From contig NZ_WHNQ01000025.1 in the NCBI RefSeq assembly GCF_009362785.1, forward strand, positions 47,018-111,017: a DNA stretch of 64,000 nucleotides, given 5' to 3'. The number at the start of each line of letters is the position of its first letter. The first letter of the stretch is position 1. Both the position numbers and the translations under genes were made by a program. Of this stretch, positions 51,554 through 59,830 are shown in pieces. Source of the DNA: Paraburkholderia atlantica (lineage in GTDB: Bacteria; Pseudomonadota; Gammaproteobacteria; Burkholderiales; Burkholderiaceae). The notes under the pieces were generated by a model. The model was not told the DNA's origin. It saw nothing but the letters and a program-made list of their open reading frames with translations, and did no database searches.

Positions 51554-52408
51554 TCAGGGGCGATTCAGCCGCTTCGACAGATCGGCGACGAGGATCGCCA
51601 TGCGCGCGGGCTTCTCGTAGCAGGCGACGTCGTAATCGCGAATCACCTCGCTAATCTCCGATTCGCTGGCCTTGCCGGTCAGCAGCTCGCCGGTCAGCAC
51701 GAAGATCGGTGCATCCGGGTTCTCCGACGCGCGCACCGCGCGAATTGCGGCCGCCGAGGTCTGCGAGCCGAACAGCCAGTCGATGATCACGCCGTCGAAC
51801 ACCTGCGTCTGCAACTGCTCGCTGAAGGCCGCGAGCCCATAGATCGCGACCGCCGTGAAGCCGCTGCGCTCCAGATAGTCGCGCAGGTTATCGGCGCTCG
51901 CGCAATCGTCGTCGACGACCGCGATGGCGGGCTTGTCGGTTTCGGCGCGGCGCGGATAGATCTCGATCTTGTGGACTTCATAGGCGCTTTGATACAGCGC
52001 GCCATCATGACGCGACACACGCCATTGACCGAGCCGCGAATAAGCGACGAACTCCGGACGGCTACCCGGTTCGAGCGCGGCGCCGACCCACGCGGTACAG
52101 GCGATTTCGGTCGCGCCGATGCAGAACACCGCTTCCTGGGCGATTGCGCCGACCACGCCCGGATCGAGCGACTGCGCGCCGAACAGCTGCGCCGCCGGTT
52201 CGTCGAATACCTCGGCGACTTTCTTGATCTGCGACAGCGTCCACGGACTATTGCCGCGCAGTTTGCGGTGCCCCTGAGAAAAACTCAGATCGAGGATGCG
52301 GCATAGCTCCGTGGTTTGCTGGCGCTTGCCGATTCCATGCCGGCTCATCAACTCGCGCACGCGCTCGGCGACCGCGATGGAGTCGGGTGAGTGTGTTTCG
52401 TTGGCCAT
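51554..52408 (-). CDS. BetR-type HTH protein with C-terminal receiver domain
   Basis: This 284-residue protein was started at MANETHSPDS. Residues ~10-80 match the BetR-type DNA-binding domain (GIGKRQQTTELCRILDLSFS, then QGHRKLRGNSPWTLSQIKKV). A middle region (~85-150) contains several Cys and aromatic residues of unknown role. The C-terminal receiver (~160-284) has IAVVDDDCASADN, acceptor Asp210 in GVIIDWLFG, VLTGELLTGKASE and the lysine of CYEKPARM. The receiver is C-terminal to the DNA-binding domain, the reverse of usual response regulators. It probably receives phosphate from the kinase transcribed towards it. Confidence 0.88.
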   Translation of the reverse strand: MANETHSPDSIAVAERVRELMSRHGIGKRQQTTELCRILDLSFSQGHRKLRGNSPWTLSQIKKVAEVFDEPAAQLFGAQSLDPGVVGAIAQEAVFCIGATEIACTAWVGAALEPGSRPEFVAYSRLGQWRVSRHDGALYQSAYEVHKIEIYPRRAETDKPAIAVVDDDCASADNLRDYLERSGFTAVAIYGLAAFSEQLQTQVFDGVIIDWLFGSQTSAAAIRAVRASENPDAPIFVLTGELLTGKASESEISEVIRDYDVACYEKPARMAILVADLSKRLNRP

Positions 52409-52720
52409 ACTGCGTGAAAATCCGCGAGTTAAAAGGTACAGGTGGTACGCGCTCGACAGGCGCAAGCCGACCCTGCGCATGCAATGCGCATGAATCGGCC
52501 ACGCGGGGACAGCAAATGTACCGTAAAAAAATTCACTGTTTATGATTTTGTCAGACCGTCGCCGAGGCCGCTGATGCGAGCGACGCAGCCGTCGCGCGGG
52601 TGACTTTTGATGCATGGAGCATCAAAAAGCATTCTACCGGTGAATCGATGACGAAACCGTAGGGAATCCACGAATGAGGCGTGCGCAAGGCAACAGTTCC
52701 GGCTTCTGGCCACAAAGCGT
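52409..52720. other. Intergenic region between BetR-type regulator and hipA
   Basis: This 312-bp region contains the promoter of the BetR-type gene. AT content rises at about 52510-52545. No terminator or small gene was recognised. Confidence 0.5.
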
Positions 52721-54061
52721 TCAGCTTGCCGGCATCGTGTCGAGGCGGGCCGCCGAGTTTTGAAGTCCTTTGAAGATCCGCTCGGCGACTTTGTCCGGAA
52801 AGCGCTCGGGCAACTCCGCCGACACCCGCTCGATCACACCGGGTGTCTGCTCGATCAGACGCTGGATCAGCGGCTCGGCGTTAGCGCCGTACGAGCACTT
52901 CAACGCCATTGCGTTGAAGTGCCGCCGCTGCACGTCGCGAAACGCATCGTGCTTGCTGCGCGACCACAGACCCATCGCAAGCCGTGCCTTGTACCACGAC
53001 CACTGGTTCGGGCCATTGCCTTCGACCGGCCAGATCGACATCACGTCGTAAAGCGGCGTCAGGCGGTACTGGCCACCCGCGAGCAGACGGATGCTGAAGT
53101 TCTTTGCATGGCCGTCCGGCGCGGCCAGCATCCAGAACAGGATCTGGCTCGCGAGCAGGGTCTCGAGGTCCTGCCGCGCATCGACCGACTGCTGCAGAAT
53201 CCGCGCGAGGTCGAGCACGCCGGGGCCACCCTCGTTTTCGTACTTGCGATGCGACGGCACACCGTACACCTGGCAGAAATCTTCCTGCGGCAAACGCAAT
53301 AGCCATGTGCCGCTCGAATGCATCTGCCGGTCGAAGCGTTCGACGGCGAGCACGCGCTGCTTGCCGAAGCTGAGCACCTCGGTGTTGGCGACCGGCAGGC
53401 CGAACTCGCGCAGAATCCGCATGCACAGCCACTCGTTTTCGACCGACGTGCTCAGATCGGCAAGCCGGTTGCCGACCAGCCCGAGCGGCAGCTTGAAGAT
53501 ATGCGTGGTCGGCGTCGCGCCGTGCGGCCGCTGCCATTGGCCGTCGTGCCACAGCAGCGCGGTTTTCTCCTGCGCGCCGGCGAGCGAGATGCGGAAGTCG
53601 TCGGCTTCGTCGGGCGCGCCGAGGGTCGGTTTGCCGACGGTTTGCGCAAGCAGCGCCTCGATGTCGTCGTCGGAAAGCGGCGTGCCTTCGATGCGCTGGA
53701 CCCCGGCCGGGGCGTCGTCTTCGGCGAGCAGCTGGACCGCGCCGACGCAGTCGCGGCCGATGGCCTGCAGCAGGTCGAACGCGTCGAGCGTTTCGGTGCG
53801 GTAGCGTTGCGCGATGCGTTTGCGGATCGCGTCGCTATCGGGCAGCAGGTTGTCGAAGTAGTTGAGCACCCGCGGCCCTTTGTGCGTCATGTTGCCGGGC
53901 GTGAACGGCATTGACAGCGACAGCGGACGACCCGCGGGCGACGCGATCCAGGCGGCGTCGTAGGCGAACTCCATCGGGCCGCGGGAGGGCAGGCGCCAGC
54001 TGCCGACGCGCTCGCCGTTGGCCCACACCGACAATGCCTTCGAGGCGGTTTGCCGGGCCAT
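52721..54061 (-). CDS. hipA: HipA-type serine/threonine kinase toxin
   Basis: This 446-residue protein has the usual HipA length and domains. The N-terminal subdomain (1-~110) includes WANGERVGSWRL, PGNMTHKGPRVLNYFDNLLP. The kinase core has ISLAGAQEKTALLWHDGQW (ATP-binding loop, ~165-183), HIFKLPL (lysine), ENEWLCMRILREFGLPVANTEV in part, ERFDRQ, the catalytic PDGHAKNFSI and the metal-binding PLYDVMS. HipA proteins phosphorylate glutamyl-tRNA synthetase or other targets and promote dormancy. Its ATG follows the hipB stop codon with no gap, a tightly coupled operon. All key residues appear present. Confidence 0.94.
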   Translation of the reverse strand: MARQTASKALSVWANGERVGSWRLPSRGPMEFAYDAAWIASPAGRPLSLSMPFTPGNMTHKGPRVLNYFDNLLPDSDAIRKRIAQRYRTETLDAFDLLQAIGRDCVGAVQLLAEDDAPAGVQRIEGTPLSDDDIEALLAQTVGKPTLGAPDEADDFRISLAGAQEKTALLWHDGQWQRPHGATPTTHIFKLPLGLVGNRLADLSTSVENEWLCMRILREFGLPVANTEVLSFGKQRVLAVERFDRQMHSSGTWLLRLPQEDFCQVYGVPSHRKYENEGGPGVLDLARILQQSVDARQDLETLLASQILFWMLAAPDGHAKNFSIRLLAGGQYRLTPLYDVMSIWPVEGNGPNQWSWYKARLAMGLWSRSKHDAFRDVQRRHFNAMALKCSYGANAEPLIQRLIEQTPGVIERVSAELPERFPDKVAERIFKGLQNSAARLDTMPAS

Positions 54062-54316
54062 CTACCACTCGACGTTCGGTGCCGGCTCGGCGCTCGGCTG
54101 ATTTTTGTCGCGCAACTGGAGTTGCAGGCCGTAGGCGCCGCACAGCGCGAGCAATTGGGTGAGCGTGAGCCCGCTCGCATCGGTTTCGAGCGCGGAAATG
54201 CGGCTTTGGCTGACGCCGACTCGCGCGGCCGCCTCGGTCTGCGTGAAGCCGGCCTGGCGGCGGCTGGCCGCTAGCAGCTGCGCGAGCTGGTCCGAGGTGG
54301 TGATCAGATGGAGCAT
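54062..54316 (-). CDS. hipB: HipB-type antitoxin (Xre-family HTH)
   Basis: This 84-residue protein has a Cro/CI-type HTH at about residues 15-70 (QAGFTQTEAAARVGVSQSRI, SALETDASGLTLTQLLALCG) and a short charged C-terminal tail. It precedes hipA directly, and would neutralise the toxin and repress the operon. The upstream 90 bp contain multiple CGAATA-type half-sites. Confidence 0.93.
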   Translation of the reverse strand: MLHLITTSDQLAQLLAASRRQAGFTQTEAAARVGVSQSRISALETDASGLTLTQLLALCGAYGLQLQLRDKNQPSAEPAPNVEW

Positions 54317-54321
54317 GGCAG

Positions 54322-54407
54322 ATTATCTGTGAGACGAATAAACGAAATTTATGCGTTAGGCGAATAATTGTCAAATATTCGCATCACAGATAATGGCCGA
54401 ATATTCG
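54322..54407. promoter_or_regulatory. hipBA operator array
   Basis: Within 90 bp upstream of hipB are several related symmetric elements. ATTATCTGTG (54322-54331) is matched by CACAGATAAT (54385-54394). CGAATA (54361-54366) is matched by TATTCG (54376-54381). CGAATATTCG (54398-54407) is a perfect palindrome, and one more CGAATA lies near 54335. Multiple spaced operators are typical of HipB-type autorepression. Confidence 0.7.
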
Positions 54408-54546
54408 TTTGACCGATAATCGGGGATTCCGGCAGGAGCCGGCCGCGCCGTCCCGGTTGCGACCGGCAGCGGTGCCGAGCTCCCGCGGCATTGCGGACAA
54501 TGGCTGCCACTGCGAAGATGACGCCCACATCTCAACCCGCCCAACC

Positions 54547-55887
54547 ATGACCACGACTTACCCGCTGCACTCGACCTTTACGCCCGCCGACCAACCGTTT
54601 CCCAGCCGCGCCGACGTCGTGATCGCCGGTGCCGGCATCATGGGCTGCGCGGCCGCTTATTACCTGGCGCGGCGCGGCCTGTCGGCGGTGGTGCTCGACA
54701 AGTCGCGGATCGCCGGGCAGCAGTCGTCGCGCGCGTGGGGCTTCGTGCGTCAGCAGGGTCGCGAAGCCGCCGAGGTGCCGCTGATGATGGCGAGCATTCC
54801 ATTGTGGAAAGAACTCGAACGCGAGCTGAACTTCGATCTCGAATGGCGCCAGGGCGGTTGCCTGTATGTCGCCACCAATGACGAAGACTGGACCTCGTTC
54901 CAGCAGTGGATCGAGGTCGCCCGTCAGTATGGCCTCGACACCCGCACGCTCGACCGCGGGCAGATCGACGCCGTCGTCACCGGCATGCAGGGCCCGGCGC
55001 TCGGCGGCCTGTACACGCCGAGCGACGGTCAGGCCGAACCGCGCCGTGCCGCGGCGGCGTTCGCGGCGCGCGCGGCCGAATCCGGCGCGCTGTTTTTCGA
55101 GGGCTGCGGCGTGGTCGGCGTCGAACGGGCTGGCGGCGCGATCGCCGGTGTGGTCACCGAGCGCGGCACGATTCGCACCTCGCGGTTGATCTGCGCGGCC
55201 GGCGCGAGTAGCTGGCGGCTGCTCAGGACGCTCGGCCTCGAACTGCCGCAGCAGGCGGTGCGCGGTACCTGCATGCGCACCAATCCGCTGCCGCCGGTCA
55301 CGGCGTCGACGTTCTGGGGCCACGGCCTCGGCATCCGGCAACGCGCGAACGGAGCGATCAATCTCGCCGACGACATGCAGGTCGACGTCGACATGACGCT
55401 CGGCCATTTCCGCGCGCTCAAATGGTTTTTGCCGGAACTGTGGACGCAGCGCGACAAGTTCAGCTTCCATCTGAACGGCGCCTGTCTGCGCGATCTGCGC
55501 GAGCGTCTGCCAGGCGGCGTGCCCGACGCCGAACGTGTGCTTTATCCGCGTGACCCGCATCCGCAGCCGAACCCGAGCCACGCGCCGCGCGCGCTGAACA
55601 AGCTGCGCGCGCTGTTTCCGGCATTGCGCGACGCCCAGGTGGTCGAGGCGTGGGCGGGCCTGATCGACGTGTTGCCCGATGGCATTCCGGTCATCGATGC
55701 GCCGCCGCACGTTCCGGGCCTGACGATCGCGACCGGCTTTTGCGGACATGGGTTCGCGATGGGGCCGATCGTCGGCAAGCTGCTGGCGGAACTCAACGAT
55801 GGCGGCAAGGCGTCGCTCGATCTGTCGGCGTTCCGTTTGCAGCGTTTCTTCGACGGCACGATGAAGCGGCCGCGCAGCATGCTGTAA
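54547..55887 (+). CDS. DAO-family FAD-dependent oxidoreductase
   Basis: This 446-residue protein was started at MTTTYPLHSTF; a longer in-frame start at 54409 adds unlikely residues overlapping the hip operator flank. The Rossmann motif VVIAGAGIMGCAAAYYLARR (residues ~28-47) and VVLDKSRIAGQQSS are followed by RQGGCLYVAT, GLYTPSDGQAEPRRAAAAFA, a substrate/cofactor region FWGHGLGIRQRANG, and C-terminal TGFCGHGFAMGPIVGKLLAE. This fits glycine oxidase/D-amino-acid dehydrogenase relatives. Substrate unknown; the reductase at 57014 could handle imino acids it produces, an inference. It is 42 bp from the C39-like gene. Confidence 0.9.
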   Translation: MTTTYPLHSTFTPADQPFPSRADVVIAGAGIMGCAAAYYLARRGLSAVVLDKSRIAGQQSSRAWGFVRQQGREAAEVPLMMASIPLWKELERELNFDLEWRQGGCLYVATNDEDWTSFQQWIEVARQYGLDTRTLDRGQIDAVVTGMQGPALGGLYTPSDGQAEPRRAAAAFAARAAESGALFFEGCGVVGVERAGGAIAGVVTERGTIRTSRLICAAGASSWRLLRTLGLELPQQAVRGTCMRTNPLPPVTASTFWGHGLGIRQRANGAINLADDMQVDVDMTLGHFRALKWFLPELWTQRDKFSFHLNGACLRDLRERLPGGVPDAERVLYPRDPHPQPNPSHAPRALNKLRALFPALRDAQVVEAWAGLIDVLPDGIPVIDAPPHVPGLTIATGFCGHGFAMGPIVGKLLAELNDGGKASLDLSAFRLQRFFDGTMKRPRSML

Positions 55888-55929
55888 CCGCGCGCAACCC
55901 AATCCAACTCAATCCGACCGATACCACCG

Positions 55930-56562
55930 ATGAGCGAACCCGTTCTCCGCCACGCCGATGTCCCGTACTACACGCAATGGGGCAGCCCCGAGTGGGTGCG
56001 CGACATCGTCGAACAGCAGCGCGATCCGTGCGACGACCCGCACTGGCGGCGCAGCGGTTTCGCCGACCCCGAGCGCTATCGTTTCTGGGCGCAACGCCTG
56101 TGCGGGCTGACGTGCCTCGAATCCGCGCTCGACTACTGGGGCATCGATCATGCACCGCGCGCCGCATTGCTCGACGACGCGCTGCGGCACGGCGTGTATC
56201 GGCTGCGCGACGATGGCGGCGTCGACGGTCTGATCTACCGGCCGTTCGCCGACTGGGCGGGCCCGGCGTTCGGTCTCGATATCGACGTGCTGCCGCAGGC
56301 GTCGCTCGAGGAAATCGCGGCGCGGCTCGACGCCGATACGCTCGCAATCGTGTCGGTGAGCCCCGAGATCCGCTATCCCGAACGGCCGAATCAGCAGCGG
56401 GGCGGCCATCTGATCCTGCTGCACGGCCGGGATCGCGATGGCGTGTGGTTTCACAACCCGTCGGGCGTCGCGCCGCATCAGTCCGACGTGTACCTGCCGT
56501 TCGCGACGATGTCGCGTTTCTACGCGGGGCGCGGGATGACGCTCGGCCGCCGCACGCGCTAG
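55930..56562 (+). CDS. C39-like cysteine peptidase family protein
   Basis: This 210-residue protein has VPYYTQWGSPEW (the Q of the oxyanion hole region), then LCGLTCLESALDYWG, where the first Cys fits the catalytic position of papain-like C39 enzymes. GGHLILLHGRDRDGVWFHNP supplies the catalytic His and Asn/Asp. A ~35-residue insertion rich in charged residues lies between the Gln and the Cys. There is no signal peptide or transporter domain, so it is not a classical bacteriocin exporter peptidase. It follows the oxidoreductase by 42 bp, probably in the same transcript. Substrate unknown. Confidence 0.75.
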   Translation: MSEPVLRHADVPYYTQWGSPEWVRDIVEQQRDPCDDPHWRRSGFADPERYRFWAQRLCGLTCLESALDYWGIDHAPRAALLDDALRHGVYRLRDDGGVDGLIYRPFADWAGPAFGLDIDVLPQASLEEIAARLDADTLAIVSVSPEIRYPERPNQQRGGHLILLHGRDRDGVWFHNPSGVAPHQSDVYLPFATMSRFYAGRGMTLGRRTR

Positions 56563-56651
56563 CTGGCGCGCTGGGCATGACGCGGCGTTCGCGATTCGGG
56601 TCTGCTTCCTGCTAACGCAGCATCTTCGACGTTCGACCTATCGGATCTGCC

Positions 56652-56930
56652 ATGAATCGAGCCTTCCGCCTGCTGGCCGCCAGCCTCGTCGTGCTCGACG
56701 CCGCCGGCGCCGCGAATGCCGCGACCCGCGACGAGCAGGCCCATGCGTGCCGTCACGATGCGTTCCATTTCTGCGCCGCGGAGATTCCGCACCGGGCGAA
56801 GATCATCGCCTGCATGAAGCGGCACCTCGACGAACTGAGCCCCGCGTGTCGGGCGATGTTCGGCAACGGCAACGGCAACGGTAACGGCAAGAACGGCGAC
56901 AAGAATCGTGACCAGAACGGCGGGAAGTAG
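56652..56930 (+). CDS. Small exported Cys-rich protein with Gly-Asn tail
   Basis: This 92-residue protein has a signal peptide (residues 1-~24, ending AANA). A short mature domain has four cysteines (ACRHDAFHFC, IIACMKRHLDELSPACRAMF). The pattern C-x6-C, then C-x12-C with L-S-P, resembles the single Cys-rich repeat (GLG1-type) proteins found in proteobacterial periplasms. The tail is a Gly-Asn repeat (GNGNGNGNGK) from a short tandem AACGGC/AACGGT repeat in the DNA, ending charged. Function unknown. Confidence 0.78.
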   Translation: MNRAFRLLAASLVVLDAAGAANAATRDEQAHACRHDAFHFCAAEIPHRAKIIACMKRHLDELSPACRAMFGNGNGNGNGKNGDKNRDQNGGK

Positions 56931-57013
56931 GCGCCCACACGACTGGTCAATTTTTTCGCGCTCGGTTACGGTGACGCCATGCCCACTCCATCCAGCATTG
57001 GACCGTCCCGCCC

Positions 57014-57946
57014 ATGACCCGCCCGACCACGCAGATCTTCGACGCCGCCGCCACCGCGCGGCTGATGCCTTATGCGGCGCTTGTCGACGCATTGCGGCGC
57101 GCAAGCATCGACTACGCGCAACAACGCATCGTGAGCCCCGAGCGGCTCGTCGTGCCGCTGAACGCCGGCGGCATCATGCTGTCGATGCCCGCCACCGCGC
57201 CCGATCTCGCCATCCACAAGCTCGTCAACGTGTGCGCGAGCAACGGCGCGCGCCATCTGCCGACGATCCACGGCCAGGTCATGGCTTTCGATGCCGATAC
57301 CGGCGAGACGCTGTTCGTCCTCGACGGTCCGACCGTGACGGGCCGCCGGACCGCGGCGATGTCGATGCTCGGCATCGCGGCGTTCGCCGCGCGCACGCCG
57401 CGCGAATTCCTGCTGATCGGCACCGGCACGCAGGCGCTGAACCATCTGGAAGCAATCGGCGAACTGTTTCCCGACGCGCTGGTGTGGGTCAAGGGCAGCG
57501 GCCCCGCGCGCGCCGAAGCGTTCTGCGCGGCGCAGCGCGGCAAGGTGCGTGAGTTGCGGCCGCTCGCGGAAGCGGGCGCGACGATCCCGGTTTCGGTCGA
57601 GGTCGTGATCACGTTGACCACCAGCAAACAGCCGGTCTACGACGAGCCAGCGCGTGCCGAGCGGCTCGTGATCGGCGTCGGCGCTTTCACTCCGCAGATG
57701 GTCGAGATCGGCGCAACGACGATCGCGGGCAGTGTGCTGTTTGTCGACGACGAGGCCGGTGCGAAGCACGAGGCCGGCGATTTCATCCAGGCCGCCGTCG
57801 ACTGGGCGCGGGTGGGCGGGATCGCCGCGGTGCTCGGTAAGACGCAGCCCGGGCCCGCGGGGCCGGTGGTGTTCAAGAGCGTCGGCTGCGCGGCGTGGGA
57901 TCTGGCCGCGTGCCGGGTCGCGCGTGACGCGCTGGCGCGCGGCTGA
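57014..57946 (+). CDS. Ornithine cyclodeaminase/mu-crystallin family (delta1-pyrroline-2-carboxylate reductase-like)
   Basis: This 310-residue protein has RLVVPLNAGGIMLSMPATA, HKLVNVCASN (substrate-binding Lys), GQVMAFDADTGETLFVLDGP, TGRRTAAMSMLGIA, the NAD(P) motif LLIGTGTQALNHLEAI (residues ~135-150), and VFVDDEAGAKHEAGDF-like segment near 240. Members reduce cyclic imino acids or deaminate ornithine. Absence of the full ornithine-cyclodeaminase Asp region cannot be judged by eye. The upstream DAO-type enzyme might produce its imino acid. Confidence 0.88.
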   Translation: MTRPTTQIFDAAATARLMPYAALVDALRRASIDYAQQRIVSPERLVVPLNAGGIMLSMPATAPDLAIHKLVNVCASNGARHLPTIHGQVMAFDADTGETLFVLDGPTVTGRRTAAMSMLGIAAFAARTPREFLLIGTGTQALNHLEAIGELFPDALVWVKGSGPARAEAFCAAQRGKVRELRPLAEAGATIPVSVEVVITLTTSKQPVYDEPARAERLVIGVGAFTPQMVEIGATTIAGSVLFVDDEAGAKHEAGDFIQAAVDWARVGGIAAVLGKTQPGPAGPVVFKSVGCAAWDLAACRVARDALARG

Positions 57947-58180
57947 CCGTTAGCGGCGCACCCGCCAAAATCACGCAAAATATCCCGAAAAAACAACCGT
58001 GTGGCGCGCAAGCTTGGCAACTTGCGCTAACCTGCGGCAGATGTTGCCGTGCAAACTATCTCAAAACGTTGCACCATAGATGTTTGCCGGAAAAAGCGCC
58101 ATACCGGACGTGAGCCATAGCCCGTCCGCCCGCCGCCGATTCCTGATCGACGCCTTCCCCCTAGACGCTGCGACCGTGCC

Positions 58181-59662
58181 ATGACGACCCAACAAGCTCC
58201 TGCCACCCCCGACCTGCCGCTCGACATGATCATCTTCGGCGGCACCGGCGACCTGTCGTTCCGCAAGCTGCTGCCCGCGCTGTACATGGCGCATCTGCAC
58301 TGCAACCTGCCGCCGGACACCCGCATTCTGACGATCGGGCGCAAGCCCTGGTCGCGCGAGGAATACATCAGCGAATTCATGGAGCAGAAGGCCAAGCCCT
58401 TCATCGACAAGAAGGCGTTCGATGCGTCCGCGTGGGACAAATTTCTCGCGATTTTCGAATACGTGCGGATGGACGTCGATTCGCCCGAGGACTACCTGCG
58501 CCTGAAGGAAGCATCGCGCGACGGCGTGAACCGCGTGTTCTATCTGGCGACGTCGCCGGATCTGTTCACCAATATCTGCGACAACCTGTCGGCGGCCGGG
58601 CTCGTCGACGCCCTTTCGCGCGTGGTGCTCGAAAAGCCGCTCGGCCACGATCTCGCGTCCGCGAAGGAGATCAACAACGCAGTCGGCAAGCATTTCGAGG
58701 AAGCGCAGATCTACCGGATCGACCACTACCTCGGCAAGGAAACCGTACAGAACCTGATGGTGCTGCGCTTCGGCAATCCGATTTTCGGGCCGCTGTGGCA
58801 GGCGCCGTACATCAAGAGCGTGCAGATCACGGTGGCCGAAACGGTCGGCGTGGGCACTCGCGCGGGGTTCTACGACAAGACCGGCGCGCTGCGCGACATG
58901 GTGCAGAACCACCTGCTGCAACTGCTGTGCATCGTCGCGATGGAGCCGCCGGTGTCGCTCGATCCCGACGCAGTGCGCGACGAAAAGCTGAAGGTGCTGC
59001 GCTCGCTGCGTCCGATGACGCCCGAGGACATCGCTCGCGACACGGTGCGCGGCCAGTACACGGCGGGCGCGGTCGACGGCGAGGCGGTCAAGGGCTACCT
59101 CGAGGAAGAAAACGTGCCGGCGGGGAGCCGCGCCGAAACCTTCGTCGCATTGCGCGCGCGGATCAACAACTGGCGCTGGGCCAACGTGCCGTTCTTCCTG
59201 CGCACCGGCAAGCGGATGCAGAAGAAGCTGTCGGAGATCGTCATCGAGTTCTCCGAGCTGCCGTTCTCGATCATCCCGAGCAATGGGCGCACTTACGGCA
59301 ATCGTCTGGTGATCCAGTTGCAGCCCGAAGAGTCGATCCAGCTGCAGGTGCTTGCGAAAGAACCCGGCAGCGGCATGCACATGGTGCCGGTGAACCTGAA
59401 CCTGGACCTGCAGCAGGCGTTCACCGAGCGTCGCGCGGAAGCCTATGAGCGGCTGCTGATCGATGTGATCCGCGGACGGCTGACGCACTTCATGCGCCGC
59501 GACGAACTCGAAGCCGCATGGGCGTGGGCCGAGCCGATTCTCGACGGCTGGGCGAAGTCGGGCGAGCGGCCGCGCTCGTATTCGGCGGGCACGTTCGGAC
59601 CGGCGGCATCGACCTCGCTGATGACGCGGGAGAACGCCGTGTGGGCGGAGGAATCGCAGTAA
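58181..59662 (+). CDS. zwf: Glucose-6-phosphate 1-dehydrogenase
   Basis: This 493-residue protein contains the dinucleotide site IIFGGTGDLSFRKLLPAL (residues ~17-34), the active-site signature RIDHYLGKETVQN (catalytic His and Lys, ~184-196) and a C-terminal beta+alpha domain with NGRTYGNRLVIQLQPEESI. It oxidises glucose 6-phosphate to 6-phosphogluconolactone, the entry to the Entner-Doudoroff and pentose-phosphate paths. It is not adjacent to edd or pgl. A strong terminator follows. Confidence 0.96.
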   Translation: MTTQQAPATPDLPLDMIIFGGTGDLSFRKLLPALYMAHLHCNLPPDTRILTIGRKPWSREEYISEFMEQKAKPFIDKKAFDASAWDKFLAIFEYVRMDVDSPEDYLRLKEASRDGVNRVFYLATSPDLFTNICDNLSAAGLVDALSRVVLEKPLGHDLASAKEINNAVGKHFEEAQIYRIDHYLGKETVQNLMVLRFGNPIFGPLWQAPYIKSVQITVAETVGVGTRAGFYDKTGALRDMVQNHLLQLLCIVAMEPPVSLDPDAVRDEKLKVLRSLRPMTPEDIARDTVRGQYTAGAVDGEAVKGYLEEENVPAGSRAETFVALRARINNWRWANVPFFLRTGKRMQKKLSEIVIEFSELPFSIIPSNGRTYGNRLVIQLQPEESIQLQVLAKEPGSGMHMVPVNLNLDLQQAFTERRAEAYERLLIDVIRGRLTHFMRRDELEAAWAWAEPILDGWAKSGERPRSYSAGTFGPAASTSLMTRENAVWAEESQ

Positions 59663-59687
59663 CGGGCTTTTGACAGCGCTATTCGAG

Positions 59688-59726
59688 GCGGCTCGCGACG
59701 TTGCAGTGGCGTCGCGAGCCGCTTTT
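59688..59726 (+). terminator. Rho-independent terminator after zwf
   Basis: GCGGCTCGCGACG (59688-59700) pairs perfectly with CGTCGCGAGCCGC (59710-59722), a 13-bp stem with a 9-base loop, followed by TTTTG. Confidence 0.88.
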
Positions 59727-59830
59727 GCTTGGGCTGTGGCTGGCGCGTTGATTGTTCGTCATTCATATGGCTTGCGCCTATGATGGTTTCCTTGTCCGCG
59801 TCACTCAGCGGCATTCCAAATGAGGCATCG

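Noticed and set aside
54532..55902. 456-codon minus-strand frame opposite the DAO-type oxidoreductase gene
   Set aside because: Arg/Gln/Ala-rich shadow without family features.
58061..59488. 475-codon minus-strand frame opposite zwf
   Set aside because: No recognisable motif; zwf has complete active-site and cofactor motifs on the other strand.
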